Part shown: positions 23,574 to 36,433 of the stretch, piece by piece
Numbering within the stretch: the first letter of the stretch is position 1
How the letters are laid out: each line of letters opens with the position of its first letter
The notes under the pieces: model-generated
Seen by the model: the letters and a program-made list of their open reading frames with translations, nothing else
The model's database searches: none
What the model was told of the DNA's origin: nothing
Made by a program: the position numbers and the translations under genes
Source: Trema orientale
Lineage: Eukaryota; Streptophyta; Magnoliopsida; Rosales; Cannabaceae
Length of the DNA: 64,000 nt
Direction of reading: 5' to 3'
NCBI GenBank assembly: GCA_002914845.1
Contig: JXTC01000044.1
Coordinates: 708,300 to 772,299 of the forward strand

Positions 23574-25308
23574 GATATCTCTATGATTCTACTGCAAAAG
23601 AAAAAAAAAAAAAAACATACGTATATATATAAACAACTGAGTTCTACTGTCAAGTATCAAACAAAGAAGTAGTTTATGTTCATTAATTAATCTATATGAA
23701 ATAACCACTAGTTTACTTTATGTCCATTAGTAAAAAAATTAAATAATTGCATGACTTATAAACGTTGGGAAAGCTGCCAAAGTAAGCCAAAAACTCTTCA
23801 ACCAAAGATGTACAAATACATAACAATTCCAAAAGTATTTATCTTGTTCTAGAGTACAATCTTTAATTCCAATATCATAAATGCGTACAAGGTGACACTG
23901 AAAAACCAACACCACTCCAATCTGTAGATAGACTTCAGTGGGTTGTCCCCTCTAACAATGCAAGTGTACAGGACACGACAGATTTAACTATCTTTAAAGT
24001 AAGAACAAACTACAATTACATTTTGTCTAAAGAAAGATCAATATCTTCTATAATCGTATATTAACTCTTCTCCACCAAACACGCCAGCTCCACAGAAATC
24101 AAAAAGACAGCTAGAATTGACTAGACCAGCATACATCAAAAATTGCCATCCTCATCTACATAGCCACTCCGAATTAACAAAAATGGTAGGAAACATATAG
24201 CACATTCATTAACAAGCATGCTCCTAAATACCAGCAAAACTTGCACAAAGTTTCAACATAATAAAAATCTCAGATGAATTGTTGTTTACTCAATATTCTC
24301 ATTTCCAATTCCTGCTAAATCATCTTTCACCAAAATTATAGGTTCAGAAAACCACTTTCTCGTGCATTGTTCCCATGCACCAACCAAAGTAAAAGTGTTT
24401 TTGGGCTTGCGGATGAAAAAGTAAGTTATGACACCAACTTTATTAGCTAAGCTACAAATAAGCTTAATTAATTAATGCATATAACAATCAGAATAGAACA
24501 ATTGCATAAGTGCAGTCAGGATATTATAACATCAAGTCTATTTTTGATCTCAATATGGAATTTCAACAATCTGTACATATAATTTCAAGGCTACATTTTC
24601 ATATGGAAATTTCAACAAACAACTTATGAGCATGCTTAGTTGACACCACAGTGTATGTTTTATGTTGAATTTGAATTTGCAAAACAGTAAAAATTTCTTC
24701 GACCGGAGACAAAAACTGCTCAGAAGTAATGATATTCGCAATATATTGAAACGAAAATGCAGATGAGGTATAATTTCCTTTCTAATGATTACAAATAGAA
24801 ACAACTTGTTTCTCAATTTGAAAACCATACTATAAATTTCAGATTAATACAAAAACTAAAAAAGAGAAAGCCATAACCATACCTCAAGATTGTAACAAAT
24901 CTGATCTTATTCGCATGCAATGAGAAAAAAGCTTCGATTAAAATACAACAAGCTCAGAGCTGGCTTTGTTTCGAGGTTCAGGATTAAGGAGCTTTCAATC
25001 AAAGAATGGTGAACTCAGGACAGAGGAGCTTCGATCAGAGAATGGCAAACTCGGAATAGAGACCGGTGAGGCTTCTCCTGTCGACGATGATAGCTGTCAT
25101 GAAGGATTTTCGCGCGCGAGAAATCGGTAAGGAGGATAGTGTGAGAAAATTTCTGAACGGCCTTTTTTACTTTGCAACGAGTTTGTAGTTTAGTCTGATT
25201 TCATTTTGGGGTACAATGGTCTTTTTCCCTCTTAAAAGTGGTAGAACTTATTGGTGGTGTCAAGTTTAATTAAACTCCTAAAAAAAGTGGTATTTGCCTA
25301 CTTAGCCC
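23574..25308 (-). other. Leader region and right end of the MULE
   Basis: No coding sequence. It would be the 5' leader and promoter side of the mudrA gene read on -. A duplicated short text, GGAGCTTnnATCAnAGAATGG, occurs twice at about 24988-25048, and the right TIR occupies about 25190-25308. Confidence 0.5.
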
Positions 25309-25531
25309 GCGGTCTGGAACAAGCCGGCCCATAATTCATTTTCATCCCCGTTTACTACTCACACTGAAACTGAAACTGAGACTCAGTGTGAGTCAGTTGT
25401 AACTAGTAAAGAGTCCATCGGGAAGAAAGGAAAGCATTTCGAGCCCCAAGCCTGTGTGTAAATTGAAAGCTTTTTCTGTTTTTTGCAAAGCTCCTAACCT
25501 AACCATCTTCACCATCGCCCAGGCCACACCC

Positions 25532-28500
25532 ATGGCTCCTCCTCCCAAAGTTTTAATGGTGCGTCCGTCCATGGCTGACAGCCAAGCCTTCTTTCTCTCT
25601 CTCTCTTTTTCTTTTTTCAGATTCTCATTCCTTTCTCTCTTTACAGGTCGCCGAGAAGCCTAGCATCGCTCTCTCTATCGCTACCGCTCTCTCTCGCAGT
25701 CAAGTACTCTCTCTCTATATATATATATATATATATGCACACCCACACACACATGTTGACGTTTTGTTTGGATGCTAAGAAAGTGTTTGAGGTTATGTTA
25801 AGCAGGGCACGAGAAAACCTGTATACTGTATATAAAATGTGTTTCAGAGATAATCACGAGTATGTTTAGGCTATATATTTATGGTATCGTTAGCCAAAAA
25901 TCAAATAGCTTTTGTAGAAGAAGAAGAAGAAGAAGAAGAAGAAGAGCTGATAATTTTGATACTTAGCCGAACGATTTTTCATTTTTTATTTTTAAATGTA
26001 GTGTATGGCTTGAATTCATTAGGGCTTTGCCTCTTTAACTGTTGAAGGAATTGGGATTGAGAAAAAAAATGGTTCAGGGTTCGGTACGGTACTCTACTTT
26101 CGAGTTCACAATATCTGTACAACTGTAATGTTGTTAAATTTCTAGGGCTGTGAAAACTTGTCACCCTTCTTATGCCATAACTTGACTCATGTTATGCTGC
26201 AGAGGGCGTAATTTTGTTAAAGAATAACAGTTGTAGTGATGTTTCCATTCTTTTCCAAAACTGAGGATAAGGTCAAATTTCAATGGGGAATTGCAAATGC
26301 TGTGTTCTTGAATAGAATACTCATTCTTCTTTCTCGTCCTTATTAGATATTATTTTTATTTACATATGTAGACAGGTATAAGTCATGCAATGGAATATTC
26401 CCTGCAATACCATTTTTGATGTATTTTAATGCTTTCATTGAAAAAGCTAGGCAGTCTTTGATTTACTCGTTGAACAGTCTTCGCTGTGCTGCAAGTACTC
26501 GTTATATTTGCAGATGACTGGGTTTCATTAGAATAATAAGGTTTCATTAGAATAATAAGGTTCATATACTTTTGTTCAGTCCCTGCAATTGCATGCTTTA
26601 TTTTTGTTTTGCTTCTTAGTCTTTCTCATGTTTCTTAAACCAATTTTTTTATGTTATTAATAAAGATTCATGATTCAAGAAATATGTACATTATACAGAT
26701 GAGTACAAGGAGGAGTAGTACGGATGTACATGAATTTGATGGGAGTTTTCTTGGATTCAGGGCGCATTATAGAGTAACATCTGTGATTGGGCATATTTTC
26801 AGGTCCTTGTCATTTTTTATGCTATTTCTGTAATGATATGACTGTAATTTGTTAAATAATGATGTTTAATCTGTAGAGGATATTGTTTAAATATTGATTG
26901 TTATTATAAATAGTACTTTTTCCAAATGCAATGATGTGAAAATTGATCGTGTTGGAACCACCGTTATGACTATATTGAAAAATGGAGGTAGCTGACACTA
27001 ACAAAGAAGTGATGGCCAAAATCGGTCCAAAATGTTGCCAGCCGGATGTCATGACATATTGTGATTTTAGCGAAAAAGGTTGGATTGATGGGAAGCATGT
27101 ATATTAATTCAAAATGGCCTACTGCATCGCTTCATATGACTGGTTTGAAATGATAAAGAATACATTTAGATTAACTCTTAGCTCGTCAAGTGAGTGTGTG
27201 ATTTGATAATCTGGTAGTCTTGGTTTATGGATGGCTTGTATTTCTGTTTCTCTCAAGTCCATAAAAGATTCAAAGGTGATATTACTTTTTTCACGAGGCC
27301 AGCGTATCCTCTCGTAGAATGTTGTTTGACTTAGAAGAGCAACCACAAATGGATCTTAATATTATTACAATGTATTATTTAGGAATTGAAGCAGAAGTGA
27401 CAAAATGATGTAAATCTATCTTATGTTTTTGTTCTTTTATTTGTGGCATTATACTCAGCTGTAATGGTATTACTGAATTATTGCTGTTACAAGCTTAAAA
27501 TTTGTTTTTATATGCAAGTTCAGCAAATATTACGGGTTTCTTTCCCTTTGAAAAGATAGCAATTTTCCACTTGATTTGTACTGTTCATTTCATCTGATTT
27601 TTTTTTTTTTTTCTTTTTTTTTTGGGGCATGCTTTTCCAGTAATAAGTTTGTTCTGTTTTCTAATATAGTGTTTCTTTTGTTTGTGAATCTAGTGTAGAT
27701 TTTCCACAAACATATCAAGACTGGACATTAACTGATCCTCTGGATCTATTTCAAGCTCCAATTGTTAAGAACGAAGCAAATCCGAAGGTACCTTTTGTTG
27801 TTTGCTTCTATTGTTTTCTATATGCTCTTCCCTTATGTTCTGTTAGCAGTCAAAGACTCGAAGAAGGCACAATATTGTTGTTATTTAGTCTGAATTTGTT
27901 TTCTTACAAAAATTAGTCGGCTGACCCACCAGCATGCTTTGATTATTTTGTTTAATTTCTTGTCTTCTCTGATATTTAGACTTTAAATGGGAACCGAGTT
28001 TGCCATATACAAACTGTAGGAAATGCTAGAGTGAGTACCCCGTAATACTGCAGGAAAATCTAACATATAAGCTGCGCAGAATTGGGGACCCTCCTTTTTA
28101 TTTATTTATTCATTTTTTTTATTTTTTTATAACTTGTATGCCTGGATCTTGATTTCAGTTATCAAGTGATTGTGACTTGTAAGATTTCCGATGCTACTTT
28201 TTGTTATGCATTTTCATAACATGGATTAGCAGGCACGTTGTCATCCTCTGCTTATTGATGTTCAATTAAGTGGAATTTTTCACTTTTGGTTTATAACATT
28301 CTATAACGTAAGTTGTACTGAATTTTAGAATTGTTTTTTGATATATATATATATATGTCTATATTGCTAAGAAACAAAAACCTTCATGAACACATAAAAA
28401 ATGACTGTAAATACAATAAAAGCACCAGCAGTGTACCAAAGCTAAACAAGCAAACTGCTTTACAGTAAACCAATCCCTCAACAAATCTGAAGGCATAGAA

Positions 28501-31500
28501 TCTTAAATCCGGCCTTTCGAATGATAAATATTTTGAGCGCTTCTCTTGATGTGCAGGCTCATATATATAGGCATTTAAATCAAGAAGCTCGTGGTTGTGG
28601 TTATTTGGTTTTGTGGCTGGATTGTGATCGTGAAGGAGAAAATATATGCTTTGAAGGTAGCTTTCTGCTACCTATTTTTCTTTTAGATAAATATTTCATT
28701 TTATTGGTGCTTGTGAATGCAATATTTTCTTAATACAATGTAAGCCTAGCAATATTAAAAGAAGTTTTTTTACAAAAGAGCAAGGCTGCAAGGGCATTCT
28801 TCTGTGCAGGATTATAAGGTGTTATATTATATGGAGGAACTTTTGTTTAACAAAATCGGTAGTAGATGATTGATTTACTATAATAAGCATGGATAGAAAT
28901 CAGGACCACACTAATGAGACCGATGTTTGTCAACCCAAGCTCAAGTAATTGAACTTAATCAAATTTGAAGAAAATTGAAATAATAACTCGTTTGGATACT
29001 AAGATCGGTGCATATCGAGACATATGGAGTATCCATCACCACATAATAAGATGTTAAAGGCATGTAAATTTGCTGGTAAGTGGTAACAAATCAAAGTCTC
29101 TAAAATAAATTTATTATTGCAGTTATTGAGTGTACTGGCTTTGATGTAAATGACACAAGAAGAAAGGTTTTTCGTGCTCGGTTTTCCTCTGTTACTGAGA
29201 AAGACATTTTGAGGGCCATGGATAATCTAGTTGAACCTAATAAGGATGAGGCGCTCTCAGTTGATGCTCGGCAAGAGATTGATTTGAAAGTTGGAGTTGC
29301 ATTTACACGATTTCAAACAAATTATTTTCAAGGGAAATATGGAAATCTTGATTCTAGAGTTATCTCGTAGGTTTTCTAATCTCTCTTATTTTCTTCGCAT
29401 ATTTATATGTATTCTTTATTGTACTTTGCTTTTTGTTTAGGATTCTTCCATTTATTATTCATTATGTTGTGATAAGTGCAAGTTAGTATGTTAAACTACC
29501 TCTGGATCCATTTTGCTATGGGATCAAAGTCATGTATTATGTAGTGAGATCAGAGTCGATAGTGCTTCATTCATGTCTGTAATTCTCTTTGCCAGGGGTT
29601 GTATGCTTTAATTGTTTTGGTCAAGGAGTATTGAGCGTTACCTTTTTAAAAATCAGGAGGTATCAATGTTTCTTTTTTTATTGCATACATCTATCTGATT
29701 GAATGTTCTTTCCTTCTTTCAGTGTTTTTTACTTCGTACTTTTCATTTTTTATATATTGAAATGCAATAATTTGATTTCTTCTTTGTGAGGGAGTTCATA
29801 ATTTAGCCATTGTTATGTTTTGTTTCATTTTCATTGTCAATTGACACAACTTGTTCTTCTTCAGCTATGGACCATGCCAAACTCCCACCCTTGGGTTTTG
29901 TGTACAACGTTATTTGCAGATCAGCACATTTAAGCCAGAAAAGTTTTGGTCTTTACGTCCTTACATTTTACAAAGTGGCTATGAACTTCAACTAGAATGG
30001 GAACGTCAGAAGTTGTTCGACTTAGATGTGAGGCTGCCTTGCTTTTCTGTGTCTTACCTTTCCTTTACAAAGAGATGCTTTCTTATGCTTCAGCTTTCCA
30101 GGCTGCTACGATGTTTCAAAACTTAGTAATGGAGGATGGAATTGTAGAAGTCACTGATGTATCAGAAAAGCAGGAAGTCAAAAGTCGTCCTCCTGGTCTC
30201 AATACAGTGAATCTACTGAAGGTCAGAACAAACTGAGATTGATGTTATTATGTAATGTATCATGCTTTTGTTGAATGTATAGTTCAATATGAAGTAGCAT
30301 TTGCATCTATGCCAGCATAGATAAATAATATTCTTCTTGAAGGAAATCAAGTTTGTCTTTTTTTTTTCTTTGGTTGGGTTGGGGGCTACTAGTAATGCTG
30401 AAGGCAAAATGAGAAGGTAAATGTTATTGGTAATAACTATTATGCATCACAGAATTTGTGTTTCATTTTTCATAGAGTGAGAGAGAGAGAGAATTACAGG
30501 ATTAACTAAATTTATCCCAAGTGCTTCCTAAAAAAATGTGATTTTCTTAAATGATTCTAATGCATTGCCCTTTTTATTTGTTTTTCTAAATTATAAATTT
30601 TAATTCAGGTTGCTTCAAGTGCATTAGGCCTTGGACCCCAAACGGCTATGCAAATAGCTGAACGCTTGTATACTCGAGGTTTCATCAGGTAGTTGCAAAA
30701 TTCTTCCTAGTTGGAACTACCATTTAAATTCTCCTTTTCTCGGTAATGTTAGAAAATTTTCACCAGTTTAGACAATTTGATTGCATTAGTCTCCAGTATG
30801 TTGGTTTGCATCGAACTACTGTATGTTGGTTTCACATGATGAGAATTCTTAGTGAACTACTTGTTCCAGAGTACAGTGTCCAGGTAGATAGATGCCTGCA
30901 CAATTGACAAAATTGGAAAAGTATATCTGCCTGGCTGGTGGAATTTGGTAAACTGGCAACCTGGTCTGTGGAAAAGATGTTCCCTCTTGTGATGTGTTCT
31001 GAAATTTTCAGATGGCATTCCCTTTTCAGTGTCAAGTTTTCTTTTGCTTCTAAGGAATCTAATAGCATGCAGTTATCTTATGCTGCTTTTGTAGCTATCC
31101 ACGTACAGAGAGCACAGCATATCCTTCTTCGTTTGACTTCAAAGGAACTCTTGGTGCACTAACAAATAATCCAACATGGGGTAATTATGTACGGACACTG
31201 CTTGCTGATGGTTATCATAAACCACGAGTAGGAACAGATGCAGGTGACCATCCTCCTATCACACCAATGCTGTCAGCAACTGAGGATATGCTGGACACAG
31301 ATTCTTGGAGATTATACGAGTATGTCTGTCAACATTTTATAGGGACCCTCTCTCCTGACTGCAAATACTTGAGGTAAAACCTAAGCTGTTGTTCATTGTT
31401 ACGTTAAAATGCTCCTTTCGTTCTGTGCTATTTCTTTGTTTTTAGGTAATTTAACATATAACCTTTCAGATATTAACTGATTGGTGCAGTTCACAATTGC

Positions 31501-34500
31501 ACCTACCCATATTTCCAGTGTCTTTGATATTTATATTCTGATTCATTTATGTTAATCTTAAAAATGCTTTTGGTTGCTCATAGGTTTGCCTTTCTGATAT
31601 TTCAACTTTTTTGTTAAGGGTAATAGTTTTTGCTTTTTTGCACATAATAGATCTCAAAAACTGACAAATTCAGTATTGTGGAAGTATGCAAAAGAAAAGT
31701 TCACCATTCAGATACATATAGAAACTGATTTTGAGTTCAGCAAAGTTGTTCGCGGCTAGTACTTGTTCTTGCGACTATGTACGCAGTACTCTTGCAGTCC
31801 CTACCTGACAGTTAGCCGTTAGGTTTTGTAGTGATAGCCAGAGTGGGCACTGTGAGGAAAGAAAGAGAAAATAATTAAATGACAGGAACTTTTGTTTGGA
31901 TATGGACCAATACTCTCGGTTAATACGAATTCTATTTAAGTTGAGTGTAACCTATATTCGTGTTTAGATTCTATTCCTGTTCAGTGCAAATACATTATTC
32001 ATTTATGTATTTAATGAAAACTTGTCCAAAATAATATTTATATTGTCTACGAAGCTAATATCAGGACATGTATGTGCAATGTTGACCATGATATTTCATA
32101 TGTTAGAAGATTCTTACACTTAATATTTATTACTTAATATTTATTTTTTGGTCATTTTCAATTAAATGTATAGAAGTATGCTAAATTTGTTTTATGCATT
32201 TATATTATGGACTCTTCTGTATTCAGAACGAAGGTTGAGTTTTCAACTGGTGGAGAATCCTTCCATTCTGTGGGGCATCGCGTTTTGGCTAAAGGATTTA
32301 CACATATTATGCCGTGGTTGGGTATAAATGAGAAAAATCTTCCTCAGTTTACGCAAGGGGAGAAGATAGAAATTGCAACAGTGGAGCTTTATGAGGTAGC
32401 AAGTTGAACCTCGTAACTTCATTTTTATGTTCTCTCCAGTGTATGTTCTGGTCTGAATAATCCAGTATGTTTTTGTATCCTCATTCTATGTTCTGGTCTG
32501 AATAATTCAGTATGTTTTTGTATCATCATTCTCTCATGAATATAGTGATAATTATATATTCTTTCTGCTGCTTGTGTTTTTTTGTTTGTTTCGGGAGGGG
32601 AAATGGTCACAGATTAATGGTGATATTTTGTTGTAAGGAGAGAAAATTCACCATGAATAAGGATAAAGGTATTACAGTAGTATAGTGTGTTGAAAATGTC
32701 TGATGATTTCTGTGAGTCTACTATCTGCAGGGGAGTACGACACCTCCAGATTATTTAAGTGAAAGTGAGCTGATTTCCCTAATGGAGAAGAATGGAATAG
32801 GCACAGATGCTTCAATACCTGTCCATATTAACAACATTTGTGAGCGCAATTTTGTGAAGGTTAGTTGCTTAAGCTTATTTATTTCCATATAGCTTGTTTC
32901 TCTCAATTCATTTAGTTTGTCTATGTACGGATACATCATACATGTGTAAAATGAAATTTCTACTATTCTCGGATTCAATTTACTATAAATTTGCAGGTAC
33001 AAGCGGGTAGAAAGCTGGTTCCAACTGCCTTAGGTATAACCCTGATAAGAGGATATCAATGTATTGATCCAGATCTCTGTTTGCCAGACATTCGCAGTTT
33101 CATTGAACAACAAATTAATCTCGTTGCTAAGGGTCAAGCAGATCATACTCGTGTCGTGCAGCATGTTCTACTACAGTTCAGGCAAAAATTCAGTTATTTT
33201 GTTAAGCAGGTTAGATACCTTATCATTTGGTACATGTTCACTTCTACTTGTATGGTGATGACTGAGTATTTGAATTTCTTGAGACTTTTCGTTATCTGTA
33301 TGTACAAAGTCATGGTAGAAATGTGTAATGATCAACTTTGGCTGGCTTCCTTTATGCTTTTTGAAAGAATAGATAATCTTTCTTTTTGTCAGAGCAGAAG
33401 GTCATTATTCAATTTTGTCACTATGTGTGGGATATTTAACATATTTCGGCTTATCATTTTAAGTATTCCCATGTTAGGATGTTTAACTATTCTATCACAC
33501 AATTGCTCGTTGTTTATCCTTCCTGATAATGGGGAGCACTTGGAATATAGAACTCTACCTTCACCTTTAACGGCTTAAACTTTTGAGAATTGGTAGAGTA
33601 GGTCTACATTTGTGGTCTAATAGTTAGTTTTCCGAATGTAGTTCTGCACTGCATATGATGCATCCTTTTGCTTAAACATCGCAGCAGTTTATCCTTGGCC
33701 TCTTGGTTTGGAGTGCAGTTGTGAAATTCTTGTACATATGTATGTTGATGCTTTCTGATTGGTGCAGATAGATAACATGGATGCATTATTTGAGGCCCAA
33801 TTCTCTCCAGTTGCCGACTCAGGACGAGCACTCAGTAAATGTGGCAAATGCCTACGGTACATGAAGTACATATCTAGTCTACCATCACGCTTGTATTGTA
33901 CTACGTGTGAGGAGGTTTATTATCTTCCTCAGAAGGGTGCAATCAAGGTACATATCTCTGTTAACATCATTCCAATTCTCTCTTTCTAGAAGGCACTGGT
34001 TTTTCAATTTTGGGCCCAAATTTTTGGCGAACTCTTGAGCCATTGCAAAAGCTTATTGGGAATAACAAAGGGCTACATTTTGCAGCTGTACAAGGAACTT
34101 ACTTGTCCTTTGGACAACTTCGAGCTTCTGATCTGCTCCATGCCTGGTCCGGAGGGCAAGTCATTCCCTCTCTGCCCATACTGCTACAACAGTCCTCCAT
34201 TTGAAGGTATTACGATGCTCTTCGGTGCAGCAAAAATCGGTGGTTCCACAAAGTTGGGGAAGGGAGCTGGGATGCCATGCTTTCTTTGCCCACACCCTAC
34301 TTGTCAACATTCTATGATAGCCCAAGGAGTCTGTGCTTGTCCTGAATGCAGCGGAACACTTGTTCTAGACCCCATAAGCGCCCCCAAGTGGCGACTCCAT
34401 TGTAATACTTGTAACTGCCTTGTCTTCCTTCCCCAAGGTGCTCACCGGATATCCACTACTCGAGATAAGTGTCCTGACTGTAACTCGACAATCATAGAAG

Positions 34501-34733
34501 TGGACTTCAATAAGAAGACAACGCCCTTGGAGGATGGATCTACCTTGTACACTGGTTGCATTCTTTGCGACGAGTTTCTTCATTCGCTTCTGGAGATGAA
34601 ACATGGAAAATCATTTTTCAGACGCTTGAGTTCAAGAGGACGAGGTAGGGGCGCAGGACGAGGCGGTCATAGGGGAAGAGGGCGGGGTGCGGGGAAATAT
34701 GTGGACCCCAAAATGAGCTTTCGAGATTTCTGA
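25532..34733 (+). CDS. TOP3B: DNA/RNA topoisomerase 3-beta
   Basis: Type IA topoisomerase, 868 aa, in 15 exons: 25532-25558, 25647-25703, 26699-26802, 27694-27787, 28557-28656, 29123-29366, 29865-30027, 30102-30221, 30609-30688, 31095-31373, 32227-32395, 32731-32859, 32997-33209, 33768-33947, 34086-34733. All borders are GT-AG and the frame is unbroken. The Toprim domain has E12 (VAEKPS) and D116/D118 (LDCDREGEN); the nucleophile is Tyr331 in ISYPRTE. The second half has several Cys4-type zinc fingers (CGKC...CTTC, CPYC, CPEC, CPDC). Residues about 835-868 form an RGG box ([13 protein letters not shown]). Animal TOP3B also has an RGG box and acts on RNA with TDRD3; the same is an inference here. 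Length and motif order match the human protein (862 aa) closely. The start ATG leaves a short PPPKVLM leader, as expected. Confidence 0.95.
26516..27517 (+). repeat. Donor copy of the inverted duplication within TOP3B
   Basis: This segment of TOP3B (end of intron 2, exon 3, part of intron 3) recurs inverted at 10032-11010. It carries an extra 19-bp tandem duplication (GTTTCATTAGAATAATAAG twice, 26522-26559) missing from the other copy. The exon here is intact, so this is the parental copy. The two copies lie on opposite sides of the 13.8-kb MULE as a long inverted repeat. Confidence 0.9.
32442..32533 (+). repeat. Two tandem copies of a ~46-bp unit in TOP3B intron 11
   Basis: The unit TATGTTCTGGTCTGAATAAT followed by CAGTATGTTTTTGTATC is present twice in a row with three or four differences. 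It has no visible effect on splicing. Confidence 0.85.
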
Positions 34734-35826
34734 ATGGATAATTTACTCTTCTTGCATCTGAAACTGCTGCCGCGTAAATAGTAATTGCTGATTTCTTTCT
34801 CTTTCCCAAGAAAGTCAATACACAAGATATACTTATATAAAAGTACGTGCTTAGTTTAGTGTTTATTTATCATAGTCTAGTTGGTTGGGATGTCTTAGTA
34901 TATGAGGGGCTTGAAACTGTTTTGTCTTTATCATGCGTGGTTTTGTCCAAACTCCGAGCTAATACATTTGTTGAAGTTGTAATTAATTGTTAATGCGAGT
35001 GTGAGAAAGCCTTCACTGGGAACATCGTGCCATTGTTGGGCTTAACTTCTAAAAATTTGAGTAGCAAAGTGGTACCGTATAATTCGATAGCCATTAGTGA
35101 AAAATGACCCAAAATAATTCTACAATTCTTCTTTAGAGTCTTTTAAGTTATACGATTATTATATCCCATTAGACATTATCCATTAAAATAATAGAAAATC
35201 AACTTGTTGTAAAAGGCCTATAAATTAAAAATAAAAACAAAATCCATGTTCTAAATAAAGATAAGTACAAGTAAAAATGAAAAATGGCTTCTAAATTTAA
35301 TTTTAGGTACAACTACAAGTAAAAATGAAAATTCACGGTCCATTTTAAAGTACTCCACAGGTACCGGTTTTGGAATCTTTTAAGATGGGGAACTTTTGAA
35401 TATACGGCAAAATCAATGGGGCTTTAAAAAAATTTGTAAAAATTCGGACTTCGGTGGAATTTTTTTTGAAAAAATACAATCTGGGTCTTCAATTTTATGG
35501 TAATGGCACTTTTGAAATGTGGCAGTAAAATATGGTATTTTAGAAAAGTGCCAAATAAAATCTGGTATTTTGAAAGGAAACAAGTAGAATTATGATGTTT
35601 TAAAATTTGGTGGAACACCAGATTTTTTTTTTTCGATTCAAGTAATAATAACTATCTTCCCGATTTTTCCATATACCATAATCTTTTTTTTTTTGGGCAA
35701 TAAGAAACACCAAACTCCTTTCCAATTTTCTAGACACAATAGGTACCTTAATAGTTTTTGTTAGGTATCTTGATAGTAACCGGGGCTTCAGGCTTCTTAG
35801 TCCAATGGTTGCATGTTAAATCTCTT
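34734..35826. other. TOP3B 3' flank and AT-rich intergenic DNA
   Basis: The first 200-300 bases are the likely TOP3B 3' UTR. The rest is AT-rich with a tandemly repeated phrase ACAAGTAAAAATGAAAA (about 35268 and 35313) and iterated TGGTATTTTnnAAA text at 35500-35580, typical of decayed MITE ends. No gene is seen. Confidence 0.5.
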
Positions 35827-36084
35827 AAAGAAATGACCTTTTTTCAATACTATTAAAAAATGGCCGATTTTATAAAAAATGCAGAAATATAAGAATATCA
35901 AAATTGATATATTTATAAAATTGATGCACTGATACACAAAAATCTATATATTATACAAAAAATTGATATAAAAATAAGGTTGATATAATATGCATAAAAT
36001 TGATCATTTAACGGCCACTTAGCAAAGAAAAATGAAAAAAAAAAAGGGCTATTTATTATATAGGTGAAAAAAAGGTCATTTCTT
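35827..36084. mobile_element. ~260-bp MITE-like element
   Basis: The ends are inverted: AAGAAATGACCTTTTTTCA at the left and TGAAAAAAAGGTCATTTCTT at the right. The interior is AT-rich with iterated AAAATTGAT. No clear TSD was found. It is non-coding and its superfamily is uncertain. Confidence 0.5.
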
Positions 36085-36433
36085 AAATTGATGTGAGAAA
36101 AAAAAAATCCATTTCTTATAAAAATATTTTAATAGTTTTTGTTAGGTTACCATAAGTACCAATGGTACTAACGTCCTTCGTGTCTTTTTTTTTTTTTTTT
36201 TTTTAAGTCCAACTCGTCCTAATCTAACTTCCCAATTACCATAGGTAATTTGCTAAGTAATCGTTATTACAGTCATCAAGTGAATGTCTGAAGATATTTC
36301 GCCAAAGTCACCCATCAAACTACGGGTCCACCACGAGCGCGGTATATTCAGATAATTATAAGGAAATAAATTTATTCTATATTCATAAATTTAGAAGGAA
36401 ACAAATAGTGAAAACAACTAGATTGGATACTCA

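Larger units (their letters stand above)
11499..25308. mobile_element. 13.8-kb Mutator-like element with Ulp1 and mudrA genes
   Basis: Both genes of a Ulp1-carrying MULE (a type known from Arabidopsis Kaonashi and melon CUMULE elements) lie here in convergent order. Ends are degenerate TIRs: on the left TTTAAACG, TACCACC, CTACCACTTTT and ATTTTACCCTC; reading in from the right TTAAACTT, ACACCACC, CTACCACTTTT and ATTGTACCCC, in the same order and spacing. Flanking 9-mers GCGCTCTGG (11490-11498) and GCGGTCTGG (25309-25317) match at 8 of 9, the TSD length of Mutator. The exact outermost base is uncertain by one or two. Both genes carry several stop codons, so the copy is dead. An N gap lies inside. 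Confidence 0.85.

Noticed and set aside
26952-27108. Short + frame in TOP3B intron 3 reading [13 protein letters not shown], resembling a PPR repeat
   Set aside because: Only about 40 codons with one weak motif; not enough to call a gene fragment.
27119-27346. 75-codon antisense frame in TOP3B intron 3, also open at 10202-10426 in the inverted copy
   Set aside because: It looks conserved only because the two copies are a recent duplication. It matches no family I know and lies inside an intron.
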